Shown here one piece after another: positions 18,459 through 26,629 of a DNA stretch of 64,000 nt (within the stretch, counting starts at the first letter, position 1; each line of letters opens with the position of its first letter). Source of the stretch: CBDBON01 sp965208395 (GTDB lineage Bacteria; Chloroflexota; Dehalococcoidia; Lucifugimonadales; CBDBON01); NCBI GenBank assembly GCA_965208395.1, contig CBDBON010000002.1:310001-374000 (forward strand), given 5' to 3'. Under the pieces are notes generated by a model that saw only the letters and a list, made by a program, of their open reading frames with translations, searched no databases and was not told the DNA's origin. The position numbers and the translations under genes are program-made.

Positions 18459-19934
18459 ATGAGACGAGAATCGCATCCGTCCGCCCGTACTTCCGTCCTT
18501 CCCGACGGACCGGGGCGCCGCGTCCTGTGGGCCGTGGCGCTGTCCCTCCTCCTGTCGTCCGCAGTCATGGCCTGCGGTGAAGGCGAGCCGCCCGTCCCGA
18601 CCGTTCCGGTGCCGGTCAGGAGCCCTACGGCCACTCCGCTCCCAAGCCCTACGGCGACACCCGTTCCCGCGGTACCTCCCACCTCCACTCCGGCGGTCGA
18701 GCCTGAGCCCGTGGTCACCCGCGAGGACCTGGCCGGCATGGTGCTGCCGCTCGAAGCAGTTCGTGAGGAGTTCCCTGAGCTGCAGCTCGATCTCGAAAGA
18801 AGCGGGTACCGTGACAACGCGGCCGCCGCCAGGGGCACCCTGGACCCGCAGGATACCGCCGCGAACCTCGCCGCCCAGGGCCGCATCGACGGCTACGACC
18901 TCGAGTACACGAACCCGGCCGCTTTCTTTGACCCCGACCCCATGGTCACCGAGCCGCACATAGTCCTCACCGTTGTCGACCTCTACGAGTCGAACGAGGC
19001 CGCGGTCGCCGCCGTGGGACGGTCGATGGTCGATCTGGTCAGGTTCGAGGGCCAGGACATTGACGGCGTGATGGTCACCGGCATCCACCATGTGGATCTG
19101 CCCGGCCTCGGTGAGAGCGGCGTGAGCGGCAGCATGAACCAGCTGCTGGTCCAGTACGAAGTGGAGTCGACCGGCGCCTTCGTCATGTGGGCGAGAGGGC
19201 CCGTGGTTGCGAGAGTGCTGCTCGTCACGGTTGGCCTCGGCGACCTGGGTCCCATCGCGGAGGAGTTGGCCAGGAGGATGGACCGGCGCATAGACGGGGT
19301 GTTCGCGGGGGAGATATCGGCCACCCCGGTCGGCCCCGATCCGGAGCTTGGAAGCGCCGGACGCGCTGCAGACAGGGCCGCGCTCGTCGAAGGCTACGAT
19401 CTTCCGGCCATGCTCCTCAGGCCGGAAGATCTCGCGGACGATGCGTCGATCGGAGGCGAGGGCTTCGTTCCCGTGGGCGGCGGCCTGCCCGTCTACCAGA
19501 GGCAGATATCGCTGCGCGGCCCCCTGACGATGGCCGCTTCCACCGTCTCCGATGTCTCGCAGACGGTGTCCCTCTTTCCGACCGTCGAGGAGGCCCAGGG
19601 CCCAATAAGAGTGCTCCAGAGCGTCTCTCGCGACGCCTTCAAGGAGTTCGTCGGGGCGACCTTCCTCCCGTCGTTCGGGGGGCAGGGCGGGGATGCCATG
19701 ACCGTCAACCGGCCTGAGCTGCCTGACCTGGGGGACGCCGCGGTGGTCTTCGAGGTTAGCCTCGACGCCCTCGTCCCTCAAGTGGACTTCGTCATGCTCT
19801 TCTTCTCGATCGGACGGGTGTCGGTCCAGCTTATCGTCGCGGGCCCTTACGAGGGGATCGCCCCCGACGACGTGATAGAGATGGGCCGTCTCATCGCTCA
19901 AAGGGTGTTGCAACACTCTCCAACCAGCGGATAG
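18459..19934 (+). CDS. Predicted lipoprotein of unknown function
   Basis: This 491-residue secreted lipoprotein begins with a basic n-region, a hydrophobic stretch (VLWAVALSLLLSSAVMAC) and a lipidated cysteine at residue 39. A proline/threonine-rich spacer (about residues 45-85) probably extends it from the membrane. The rest shows two alternating segments around VTREDLAGMVLP and GYDLPAMLLRPEDLADD, suggesting an internal duplication of a domain I do not recognise. The start at 18459 follows GAGAGAGAG and gives a proper signal peptide; a longer frame to 18366 does not. It reads into the small ABM gene 23 bases downstream. No function can be assigned. Confidence 0.8.
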   Translation: MRRESHPSARTSVLPDGPGRRVLWAVALSLLLSSAVMACGEGEPPVPTVPVPVRSPTATPLPSPTATPVPAVPPTSTPAVEPEPVVTREDLAGMVLPLEAVREEFPELQLDLERSGYRDNAAAARGTLDPQDTAANLAAQGRIDGYDLEYTNPAAFFDPDPMVTEPHIVLTVVDLYESNEAAVAAVGRSMVDLVRFEGQDIDGVMVTGIHHVDLPGLGESGVSGSMNQLLVQYEVESTGAFVMWARGPVVARVLLVTVGLGDLGPIAEELARRMDRRIDGVFAGEISATPVGPDPELGSAGRAADRAALVEGYDLPAMLLRPEDLADDASIGGEGFVPVGGGLPVYQRQISLRGPLTMAASTVSDVSQTVSLFPTVEEAQGPIRVLQSVSRDAFKEFVGATFLPSFGGQGGDAMTVNRPELPDLGDAAVVFEVSLDALVPQVDFVMLFFSIGRVSVQLIVAGPYEGIAPDDVIEMGRLIAQRVLQHSPTSG

Positions 19935-19957
19935 GTCTCTTCGGAGGAGGAACGATA

Positions 19958-20296
19958 ATGCACGCCATCTTCGTGACTATTCAGATCAAGCCCGGGTTCC
20001 GTGAGCAGTTTGCCGAGGCCAGTCTCGGCGACGCGCAGGGATCGGTCAGGGACGAGCCCGGCTGCTTCCGCTTCGACGTGCTCGAAGACGGCTCCGACCC
20101 TAACAGGTTTCACCTCTACGAGGTCTACGCCGACGACGCGGCCCTCGCCGCGCACAGAGAGGCGCCGCACTTCAGGCGCTGGCGAGAGACCGTCCAGGAC
20201 TGGTTCGACGGCGAGCCGCAAAGGATCGTGATGACCACCGTCTTCCCCTCCGACGAAGGCTGGAGGGCCCAGAAGCCTGCCCTGCTGAGCTGGTAG
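19958..20296 (+). CDS. ABM-domain (LsrG/YgiN-like) protein
   Basis: This 112-residue protein is a single antibiotic-biosynthesis-monooxygenase fold domain, a dimeric ferredoxin-like barrel (MHAIFVTIQIKPGFREQF, EPGCFRFDVLED, FHLYEVYADDAALAAH, PHF). Family members include cofactor-free oxygenases, the autoinducer-processing LsrG and quinone-related YgiN, so the exact reaction is open. The ATG has GGAGGAACGATA upstream. It lies close behind the lipoprotein gene and converges on mutL. Confidence 0.82.
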   Translation: MHAIFVTIQIKPGFREQFAEASLGDAQGSVRDEPGCFRFDVLEDGSDPNRFHLYEVYADDAALAAHREAPHFRRWRETVQDWFDGEPQRIVMTTVFPSDEGWRAQKPALLSW

Positions 20297-20343
20297 CCGG
20301 AGGCGCTGGCGGGTCGAGGACCCCGAGGACCCTTAGGGGACTC

Positions 20344-22125
20344 CTACCGCCGTCCGAACTCGCGCTCCAGTTGGCCGGAGCTGAGGTGGACCATCGTCGG
20401 ACGCCCGTGGGGACAGGTGTTCGGCTGGGTGCACTGCTCCAGCTGCCGCGTAAGCTCGCTCATCTCCTCCTGCGACAGCCTCTTACCGGCCCTGATCGCC
20501 GTGTGACAGGCGATCGAGTAGGCTGCGCGGTCCTCCCACGACTCCATACCTCCGTCCTCCGCCATCGAGTCCAGGACGTCTGACAGGGCGCCGCCGGGGT
20601 CGCGGTGGGACAGGAGCCCCGGAACCCCCCTCAGCAGATAGGCCCGTCCTCCGAACGGCTCCACCAGGAACCCCAGGCGGCCGACCAGCTCCTGCTGCCT
20701 CGTCAGGAGCTCCTCCTGCTCCGGGTCGAGCTCCACCGTCACCGGCGCGAGCAGGCTCTGGACGTCCGGGGGAGCCGAGGCCAGCGAGGACCGCACCCGC
20801 TCGAAGACGATCCGCTCGTGCGCCGCGTGCTGGTCGATCAGGTAGATGCCGTCCGGTCCCTCGGCGGCTACATAGGTGTTCTGGACCTGTCCTAGGACTC
20901 TGAGAGCCGGCAGAGCCTCCTTCGCCGGACGTGATGCGGGCGCCGCCCGACTGCTTCCGCGGATCGGCCCATCGCTCCGGGGCGCCGCCGATCCCAACGG
21001 CCCGGACGGCCAGAAGACGCCTGGGTCCGGCGCGGCCGCGAGACCGGGTCTTCCCGCCCCCGGACGTCCGACCTGGGGCACCGGAGAGTCGGCCATGACC
21101 GTCCGGCGGACCGCCTGTTGCAGCGCCGCGAACACCGCCCCCTCCCGCCTGAACCGCACCTCCGTCTTTGCCGGATGCACGTTCACGTCCACCTCTTCGG
21201 GAGGCAGGTCCACGTTGACCGCCGCGACCGGGAACCGCCGCTCCATCAGAAAGCCGTGATAGGCCTGCTCCACCGCGTAGCCCAGGGAACGGACCTGTAC
21301 CCAGCGCCGGTTGACGAAGAGGCTGACGCGATTCCGGTTGGCGCGGTGGAGAGAGGTCGCGCCCACCATGCCCGTGATCTCCGTCTGCGCCGGATCGGAG
21401 CCGGACGGCTCCCGCACTATCTCTAGCATCCTCTGGGCCGTGTCCAGCCCGTATACGGCGGCCACCGCCTCGCGCAGATCGCCCGAGCCCGTGGTCGCCA
21501 GCGCCTCGTTCCCCTCGACGGAGAGCCGGAGCCTTTTTTCCGGATACGCCAGCGCATACCGGATCATGAGTGCTCGAATGCGCGATGTCTCGGTGGCCGC
21601 CGAGCGCAGGAACTTGCGCCGGGCCGGGAAGTTCCTAAAGAGGTGTAAGACGGATACCGACGTGCCGTTCGGAGCCCCAGCCCTCTCCCGTCCGTCCGTC
21701 CTTCCCTCCACCACGCGAAGCCGCGCCCCGGACGAGGAGTCTGGGGTCCTGCTTGTCATCACGACCGTGGAGACGGCGGCTATGCTGGGCAGCGCCTCCC
21801 CTCGGAATCCGAGCGTGGATATCCCCTCCAGATCGCTCTGGCCGGCAACCTTGCTTGTGGCGAACCTCTCGAACGCCAGCTCGATCTCGTCGGGCGGGAT
21901 GCCTCGGCCGTTGTCGACCACGAGGATGCGGTCCGCGCCGCCTCCGGCAATCTCCACCGTTATCTCGGTCGCTCCGGCGTCCAGGGAGTTCTCGACCAGC
22001 TCCTTCACGACCGACGCGGGCCGCTCCACCACCTCGCCCGCCGCTATCTTCGACGACACGTCGGCGGGCAGAAGCCGGATCGCTCCGCCTCTGATGCTGT
22101 CCTTCATCTGCCGGCTGGAAACCAT
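20344..22125 (-). CDS. mutL: DNA mismatch repair protein MutL with endonuclease motif
   Basis: MutL couples mismatch recognition by MutS to strand incision. The N-terminal GHKL ATPase shows ENSLDAGA, DNGRGIPPDEIELAF and TLGFRGEALPSIAAVS. The C-terminal domain has the endonuclease motif DQHAAHERIVFE, plus ACHTAI and CPHGRP, so this is a nicking MutL as expected in bacteria without MutH. The protein is about 593 residues. I prefer the start at 22125 because GGAGAGG precedes it; 22143 and 22107 are alternatives. mutS is not adjacent. The gene is divergent from the dehydratase gene at 22242. Confidence 0.95.
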   Translation of the reverse strand: MVSSRQMKDSIRGGAIRLLPADVSSKIAAGEVVERPASVVKELVENSLDAGATEITVEIAGGGADRILVVDNGRGIPPDEIELAFERFATSKVAGQSDLEGISTLGFRGEALPSIAAVSTVVMTSRTPDSSSGARLRVVEGRTDGRERAGAPNGTSVSVLHLFRNFPARRKFLRSAATETSRIRALMIRYALAYPEKRLRLSVEGNEALATTGSGDLREAVAAVYGLDTAQRMLEIVREPSGSDPAQTEITGMVGATSLHRANRNRVSLFVNRRWVQVRSLGYAVEQAYHGFLMERRFPVAAVNVDLPPEEVDVNVHPAKTEVRFRREGAVFAALQQAVRRTVMADSPVPQVGRPGAGRPGLAAAPDPGVFWPSGPLGSAAPRSDGPIRGSSRAAPASRPAKEALPALRVLGQVQNTYVAAEGPDGIYLIDQHAAHERIVFERVRSSLASAPPDVQSLLAPVTVELDPEQEELLTRQQELVGRLGFLVEPFGGRAYLLRGVPGLLSHRDPGGALSDVLDSMAEDGGMESWEDRAAYSIACHTAIRAGKRLSQEEMSELTRQLEQCTQPNTCPHGRPTMVHLSSGQLEREFGRR

Positions 22126-22241
22126 CGCCCCTCTCCATGGCATGGTATCAGGATTCGACCAGTCCGTACTCTGGCCGTTCCCGGCCCTTTCCCCGATGCC
22201 GCCCTAAGCGGTATCCTTGAGATTGAGCTCAGGAGGTGGAC

Positions 22242-23207
22242 ATGTTCGAGCGACCCACGCTGCAGGATGTCATGGGGGCGAGCCGTCGCATCGCCCCTTA
22301 CGTTACGAGGACCCCTCTGCACCGCTACCTCTCCCTGGACCGCCTCCTCGACGCCGAGGTCTACGTCAAACACGAGAACCACCAGCGTCTGGGAGCCTTC
22401 AAGATGCGCGGGGGCGTCAACTTGATATCCCAGCTCTCCGACGATGAGAAGCGTCGAGGCGTAACCGCGGCGTCGACGGGCAACCATGGACAGTCGATCG
22501 CCTACGCCGCAGGAGTCTTCGGGGTCGAAGCCGCCATAGTTGTGCCCGAAGGAGCCAACCCGGGCAAGGTCGAGTCGATGCGGAATCTCGGCGCCAACGT
22601 CATCTTCCACGGCGAGGTCTTCGACGACTGTCTCGCATACGCCGAGAGGCTTGCGCGCGAGGAAGGGTACCGCTTCATACACTCCGCCAACGAGCCTCAT
22701 CTGATCGCCGGCGTCGGCACGATCGCGCTGGAGATACTCGAAGACCTCCCGGACGTGGATGTCATCGTAACTCCCATTGGCGGCGGCAGCGGCGCGTGCG
22801 GCGCCTGCATCGCCGCCAAGGCGATCAACCCGGACATCCGCGTCTACGGCGTACAATCCGCGCAGGCCCAGGCCGTCTACCTGTCGTGGAAGGAGGGCCG
22901 GATCGTCGACTCTCCCATGGGAACGATTGCAGAGGGCCTCGCGACCGGCTCCAGCTATGAGTTGACGAACGGCATCCTGAGCGATCTGCTGGACGATTTC
23001 CTCCTCGTCACCGACGCGGAGCTCGAGCAGGCGATAGTGCTGCATCTCGAAAAGACCCACAACCTGACGGAGCATGCCGGCGCCGCCTCATTGGCCGGCG
23101 CGTTGAAGCTAGGGGAGCGTCTGCAGGGGAAGAAAATCGCCCTCGTGATGAGCGGCGGGAACGTCTCGGTTCCCCAGTTGCAGGCCGCCCTGGACGCCAC
23201 CCCCTAG
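22242..23207 (+). CDS. PLP-dependent serine/threonine dehydratase
   Basis: This 321-residue fold-type II PLP enzyme resembles catabolic threonine dehydratase and serine racemase/dehydratase: it has the catalytic domain only and no regulatory ACT tail. The PLP lysine lies in GAFKMRGG near residue 54, the phosphate-binding loop is GGGSGACGAC near residue 182, and ASTGNHGQS is the usual asparagine loop. It should deaminate L-threonine or L-serine. The ATG at 22242 has AGGAGG five bases upstream. It is transcribed away from mutL. Serine racemase activity is an alternative. Confidence 0.88.
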   Translation: MFERPTLQDVMGASRRIAPYVTRTPLHRYLSLDRLLDAEVYVKHENHQRLGAFKMRGGVNLISQLSDDEKRRGVTAASTGNHGQSIAYAAGVFGVEAAIVVPEGANPGKVESMRNLGANVIFHGEVFDDCLAYAERLAREEGYRFIHSANEPHLIAGVGTIALEILEDLPDVDVIVTPIGGGSGACGACIAAKAINPDIRVYGVQSAQAQAVYLSWKEGRIVDSPMGTIAEGLATGSSYELTNGILSDLLDDFLLVTDAELEQAIVLHLEKTHNLTEHAGAASLAGALKLGERLQGKKIALVMSGGNVSVPQLQAALDATP

Positions 23208-23462
23208 TGTGTCCCGTCCCCGGAATTCGTTGCACAAGTCTGTCGAGCAGGTAGTCCCCTCTCCCTTGACGGGCTTTGCACCAAAATGCTTGCCGCGCTT
23301 GACTTTTGGTTCAGGCCTACCTTTGCGACCCATTAGCCGTATCGCGCTCGAAATTGGTTCAGGTCTGAGAGCAGAAGAGGTGGGGCTGCCGCAGACCTCA
23401 GCGAGACCCTAGACCACAAGCGCCCGGAGGGGCACAGAAGCTGGAAGGAAGGATACAGGCCC

Positions 23463-24641
23463 ATGAGCAGGGAAACAGCCGAGGTCGCGATTGTTGGGGG
23501 AGGCCTAGTCGGCGCCGCCACCGCCTATTTCCTGTCCGGCGAGGGCGTCGATTGCGTCGTCGTGGAGCGGGACGGCATTGCCAGCCACGCATCGGGCTTC
23601 TCATACGCCGCACTGGGCACGTTCGACGAAGCAGGAATGGACGGCGCCCACTTCGACGTGGGTGCTCTGGGCATGCGCCTGCACCGGGAGCTGGCAGAGT
23701 CGCTGCTCGACGACACCGGCGTCAACGTGGAGTTCCGGGAGAGACCGTCGCTAGCGCTGGCATTCGACGAGGAAGATGTCGCCGGTGCGCGCTCGCCTGA
23801 GGGCTTCGAGCGCGATCGTCGCTCGTGGGAGGTGGACACGCAGGGATATATAGTCCGGTGGCTCACGACGAAGGAGGCCCAGGAGGTCGAGCCCCGCATC
23901 AACCCCGAGGTGCTGGGGGCGCTGTACACGGAGGGGACTTGCGACGTGAACGCGCAGCGTCTGACCCTCGCCTTGGCGATGGGGGCAGAGATGCGCGGCG
24001 CCCACTTCGTGAGGGGAGCCGTCACGGGACTCTCCAGGGAGGGCGGCAGGGTCCGGGGGTTGACGCTGAGCGGCGACAGCATCGAGTGCGACAGGGTCGT
24101 GGTCGCGACCGGGCCCTGGAGCGAGGCCGCCTCTGACTGGCTCGGCGTCCCTATTCGAATGCAGCCCTGGAAGGGGCAGATATTGAGGCTGAGACTGCCG
24201 GGGCCCCCAATACGGGCCTCCGTCGGCGGAGGAGACCACTTCGCCTCGACCAAGCCCGACGGCCTCACTTGGGTAGGCCCGACCTTCGAGGACGCCGGGA
24301 TCGACGAGACGACCACGGATTGGGCGCGCGAGGAGATCATGGCCGCGGTGACTAGGAACCTGCCGTCGTTGTCGGAGGGCGAGGTCGTGATCCACACCGC
24401 CTGCGTCCGACCCCTGTCGGCGGACAGGAAGCTCGTCTTGGGGGAGGTGCCCGGCTTGGACGGCGCCTATGTCGCAACCGGTGGCGGACGGCTGGGACTG
24501 ATGCTCGGCCCGGCCATGGCAAGGCTTGCGGCCGATCTGGTAACCAGGGGAGCAGCAAGGATGCCGCTCGATGAATTCGATCCCGGCCGCTTCGCGGGAA
24601 GTCAGGTGCAAAGCCCCCTCGACGGGAGAAGGCTAGGGTGA
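23463..24641 (+). CDS. FAD-dependent oxidoreductase (DAO family)
   Basis: This 392-residue flavoprotein belongs to the D-amino-acid-oxidase/glycine-oxidase superfamily. The FAD dinucleotide motif VGGGLVGAATAYFLSGEG lies at residues 10-27, and the C-terminal FAD motif (VATGGGRLGLMLGPAMARL) near residue 338. It probably oxidises a secondary or primary amine; the substrate is unknown. Upstream, a 255-base gap (23208-23462) shows two partial copies of TTGGTTCAGG but no clear promoter. A DinB-family gene follows by 7 bases, suggesting co-transcription. Confidence 0.85.
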   Translation: MSRETAEVAIVGGGLVGAATAYFLSGEGVDCVVVERDGIASHASGFSYAALGTFDEAGMDGAHFDVGALGMRLHRELAESLLDDTGVNVEFRERPSLALAFDEEDVAGARSPEGFERDRRSWEVDTQGYIVRWLTTKEAQEVEPRINPEVLGALYTEGTCDVNAQRLTLALAMGAEMRGAHFVRGAVTGLSREGGRVRGLTLSGDSIECDRVVVATGPWSEAASDWLGVPIRMQPWKGQILRLRLPGPPIRASVGGGDHFASTKPDGLTWVGPTFEDAGIDETTTDWAREEIMAAVTRNLPSLSEGEVVIHTACVRPLSADRKLVLGEVPGLDGAYVATGGGRLGLMLGPAMARLAADLVTRGAARMPLDEFDPGRFAGSQVQSPLDGRRLG

Positions 24642-24648
24642 GAGTGAA

Positions 24649-25302
24649 GTGACACACCCCGTAACCGGCGCATCTCCGGGAATAGCCATCTTCCCCGAGT
24701 ACGAGACGCTCTACGACCTGATCGCTTCCGAGGTGGTCGGCCTCTCCGACGGGGAGCTCGACTTCGACTCCCCGCGCTGGGAGTGGGCGGCGTGGAGCAT
24801 CCGCCGCCAGCTGAGCCATATGTCGTCGCTGATCTACCGCTGGTTGATACTCCGCTGGGGCGACACCCTCTTCCCCGGCGGAGACCACGGCGTGGAGGAC
24901 GTCGGCGGCTTGGCCGACTCCCGGTTCGACCGCCGCATGGACGAGGACCGGTATTGGGATCTGGCCGTCCTGCTCCGGCAGCTGGAGGGAGGCATAGACC
25001 TCGCCCTGCGCGTGTTGAGGGAGCGGAGCGTCGACTTCCTCAGGTCCAACACCTACCTGATGGACTGGAGCGCGCAGTGGCCCCTGATGGTCGAGGCCCA
25101 TCCGACTGGCGTCGTCCCCTCTCCAGAGCCCGGCAAGGCTCTGATGATGCTGGAGGCGACGATGAGGCACATCTACTTCGAGGAGACGACCCACCTGTAC
25201 AACATCCAGCGGCTGAAGAGGGCGCAGGGCCTTCCCGCGGTCGTCCGGGTGCCGCGCGTGGGATACTGGACCCTCGACGGATGGGACGCCGGCGGGCCCT
25301 AG
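24649..25302 (+). CDS. DinB-like four-helix protein
   Basis: This 217-residue protein resembles DinB/YfiT-type four-helix-bundle proteins, which bind a metal through three histidines and include thiol transferases. Visible family features are WAAWSIRRQLSHMSSLIYRW near residue 42, and a late histidine in MRHIYFEETTHLYN near residue 168. Function in this organism is unknown. It begins with GTG seven bases after the FAD oxidoreductase stop, so the two are probably one unit. Confidence 0.72.
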   Translation: MTHPVTGASPGIAIFPEYETLYDLIASEVVGLSDGELDFDSPRWEWAAWSIRRQLSHMSSLIYRWLILRWGDTLFPGGDHGVEDVGGLADSRFDRRMDEDRYWDLAVLLRQLEGGIDLALRVLRERSVDFLRSNTYLMDWSAQWPLMVEAHPTGVVPSPEPGKALMMLEATMRHIYFEETTHLYNIQRLKRAQGLPAVVRVPRVGYWTLDGWDAGGP

Positions 25303-25325
25303 CCGTTCGCGGGGACTTTCAACAA

Positions 25326-25355
25326 CCGTCAGCCGGCGAAAGCCGGTATCCAGAA
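25326..25355. repeat. Dispersed palindrome, family B
   Basis: CAGCCGGCGAAAGCCGGTATCCAGAAGG is a short inverted repeat (CCGGC-GAAA-GCCGG) with a TATCCAG tail. Related copies are at 28948, 35590 and 63431. It sits in the convergent gap between the DinB-like and peptidase genes. Confidence 0.6.
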
Positions 25356-25378
25356 GGTTCTCCGTCCGCGAGGGAAGG

Positions 25379-26497
25379 TTAAGGCCCTCTCATACGCGCC
25401 CGCACATCCTCCGGCACCTCGCTCATCCGGCGGCGTGTCGGCGACTCGCCGCGCAGTCCCACGCTCCTGGCGGCCTCGTGAACCAGCTCCACTCCGCCGA
25501 GGAAGTCGGACAGGCGGATGTACTCCGCGTCCACTCCCCCCTCGGGGTCGCGGAGTCCCTTCGTGCCGTTGTGATAGTTGCCTAGCGGGAAGGCGATGCC
25601 GGTGGTCCGGTAGCCGAAGACGGCGAACGCCGTCGCCTCGCACACCCCTCCGCTCATAAGCTGCCGCTGGCACCTGTACCCGGGATCCCGGTCCTTGAGG
25701 CTCTCGCGGGCGGCCGTGAGGACCTGCTCGGCGTCCGCGTCGAAGGTGAAGGCCGCGTCTCCGGTGCGTATCACCGGCCCGGCGCCCTGCGCCACGCCGG
25801 GTATGACCGGGCTCGACTCGATGGAAACGACGAGCGTCTCGATCGGCAGCGTCTGCGCCTCCGCCATCAGCCTCGCCCCGTAGAGGCCGACCTCTTCGGC
25901 CCTCGTGAACACGGCGAATACATCCGCCTCGGCCTCCTCGTGGACCAGCCGCTCCGTCGCCGCCAGGATCGCGGCGCAGCCGGCCAGATCGTCCAGCGCG
26001 CGCATCCTCAGCGTGCCGCCGTCCAGTGCGAAGTCGGGGAGATCGAACACGACGGGGACAGGCGGCTCCACCGACATCCCCGCCGGCAGACGGATCCCCG
26101 TCTTCCTCCTCGACACTCCGCCGTCCAGGGGTACCGTCTCCGCCGGGATGCGGCGGCCGTCGGAGGCCAGCACCAGCACGGGCGTCGGCTGTGTTAGAGA
26201 TGCCGCGGGGACGCCGCCCAGCGCCTTTGCGACAGCGGGCTCCTTTCCCGTATCGACGATCTCGAAGCCGGGGTGGTCCATGTGAGCGACGAAGGAGATG
26301 GGCGGCTGGTCCGCCCCGGAAGCCAGGTTGCGGTAGCGGGCCGCCACGTTGCCCCAGGCGTCGCGTGTCGGGTTGAGGCCGAGGCGCGACAGCGTCCCGA
26401 AGATATACTCCGCCGGCCCCTGCTCGAAGAAGGGCGCCGCGGGCCGGCGGCCCAGCTCCCGCAGCAGCTCCACCGCCCGCTCGTCCGCGCGAGTCAT
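25379..26497 (-). CDS. M42/M20-like metallo-aminopeptidase
   Basis: This 372-residue protein belongs to the M28/M42/M20 dinuclear zinc peptidase clan and is most like M42 glutamyl-aminopeptidase/FrvX proteins. Probable metal ligands and catalytic residues are H in SFVAHMDHPGF, D in MRALDDLAGC, EE in TRAEEVGLYGA, and a late H in LGNYHNGTKG. The second SIESS segment replaces the usual aspartate ligand region. It would trim N-terminal residues from cytoplasmic peptides. I chose 26497 (MTRADER) because GAGGGA precedes it; 26515 is an alternative in-frame ATG. It is convergent with the DinB-like gene. Confidence 0.8.
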   Translation of the reverse strand: MTRADERAVELLRELGRRPAAPFFEQGPAEYIFGTLSRLGLNPTRDAWGNVAARYRNLASGADQPPISFVAHMDHPGFEIVDTGKEPAVAKALGGVPAASLTQPTPVLVLASDGRRIPAETVPLDGGVSRRKTGIRLPAGMSVEPPVPVVFDLPDFALDGGTLRMRALDDLAGCAAILAATERLVHEEAEADVFAVFTRAEEVGLYGARLMAEAQTLPIETLVVSIESSPVIPGVAQGAGPVIRTGDAAFTFDADAEQVLTAARESLKDRDPGYRCQRQLMSGGVCEATAFAVFGYRTTGIAFPLGNYHNGTKGLRDPEGGVDAEYIRLSDFLGGVELVHEAARSVGLRGESPTRRRMSEVPEDVRARMRGP

Positions 26498-26629
26498 GTC
26501 TCGGTCTTCCCTCATGCCCGCAGAGTAGCAGCGCGGGCGTCGTCGTACAACCTGCTTGTTCTTGGACGGGCCCTGACTTTACACTCGACTGAACGCCGTC
26601 TCCGCAGAAGACGGAGCCTCACAGGAGCC

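Noticed and set aside
23208..23462. Possible promoter or RNA element between the dehydratase and FAD oxidoreductase genes
   Set aside because: TTGAC-like boxes at 23277 and 23302 have no -10 at proper spacing, and the two TTGGTTCAGG copies do not form a known structure.
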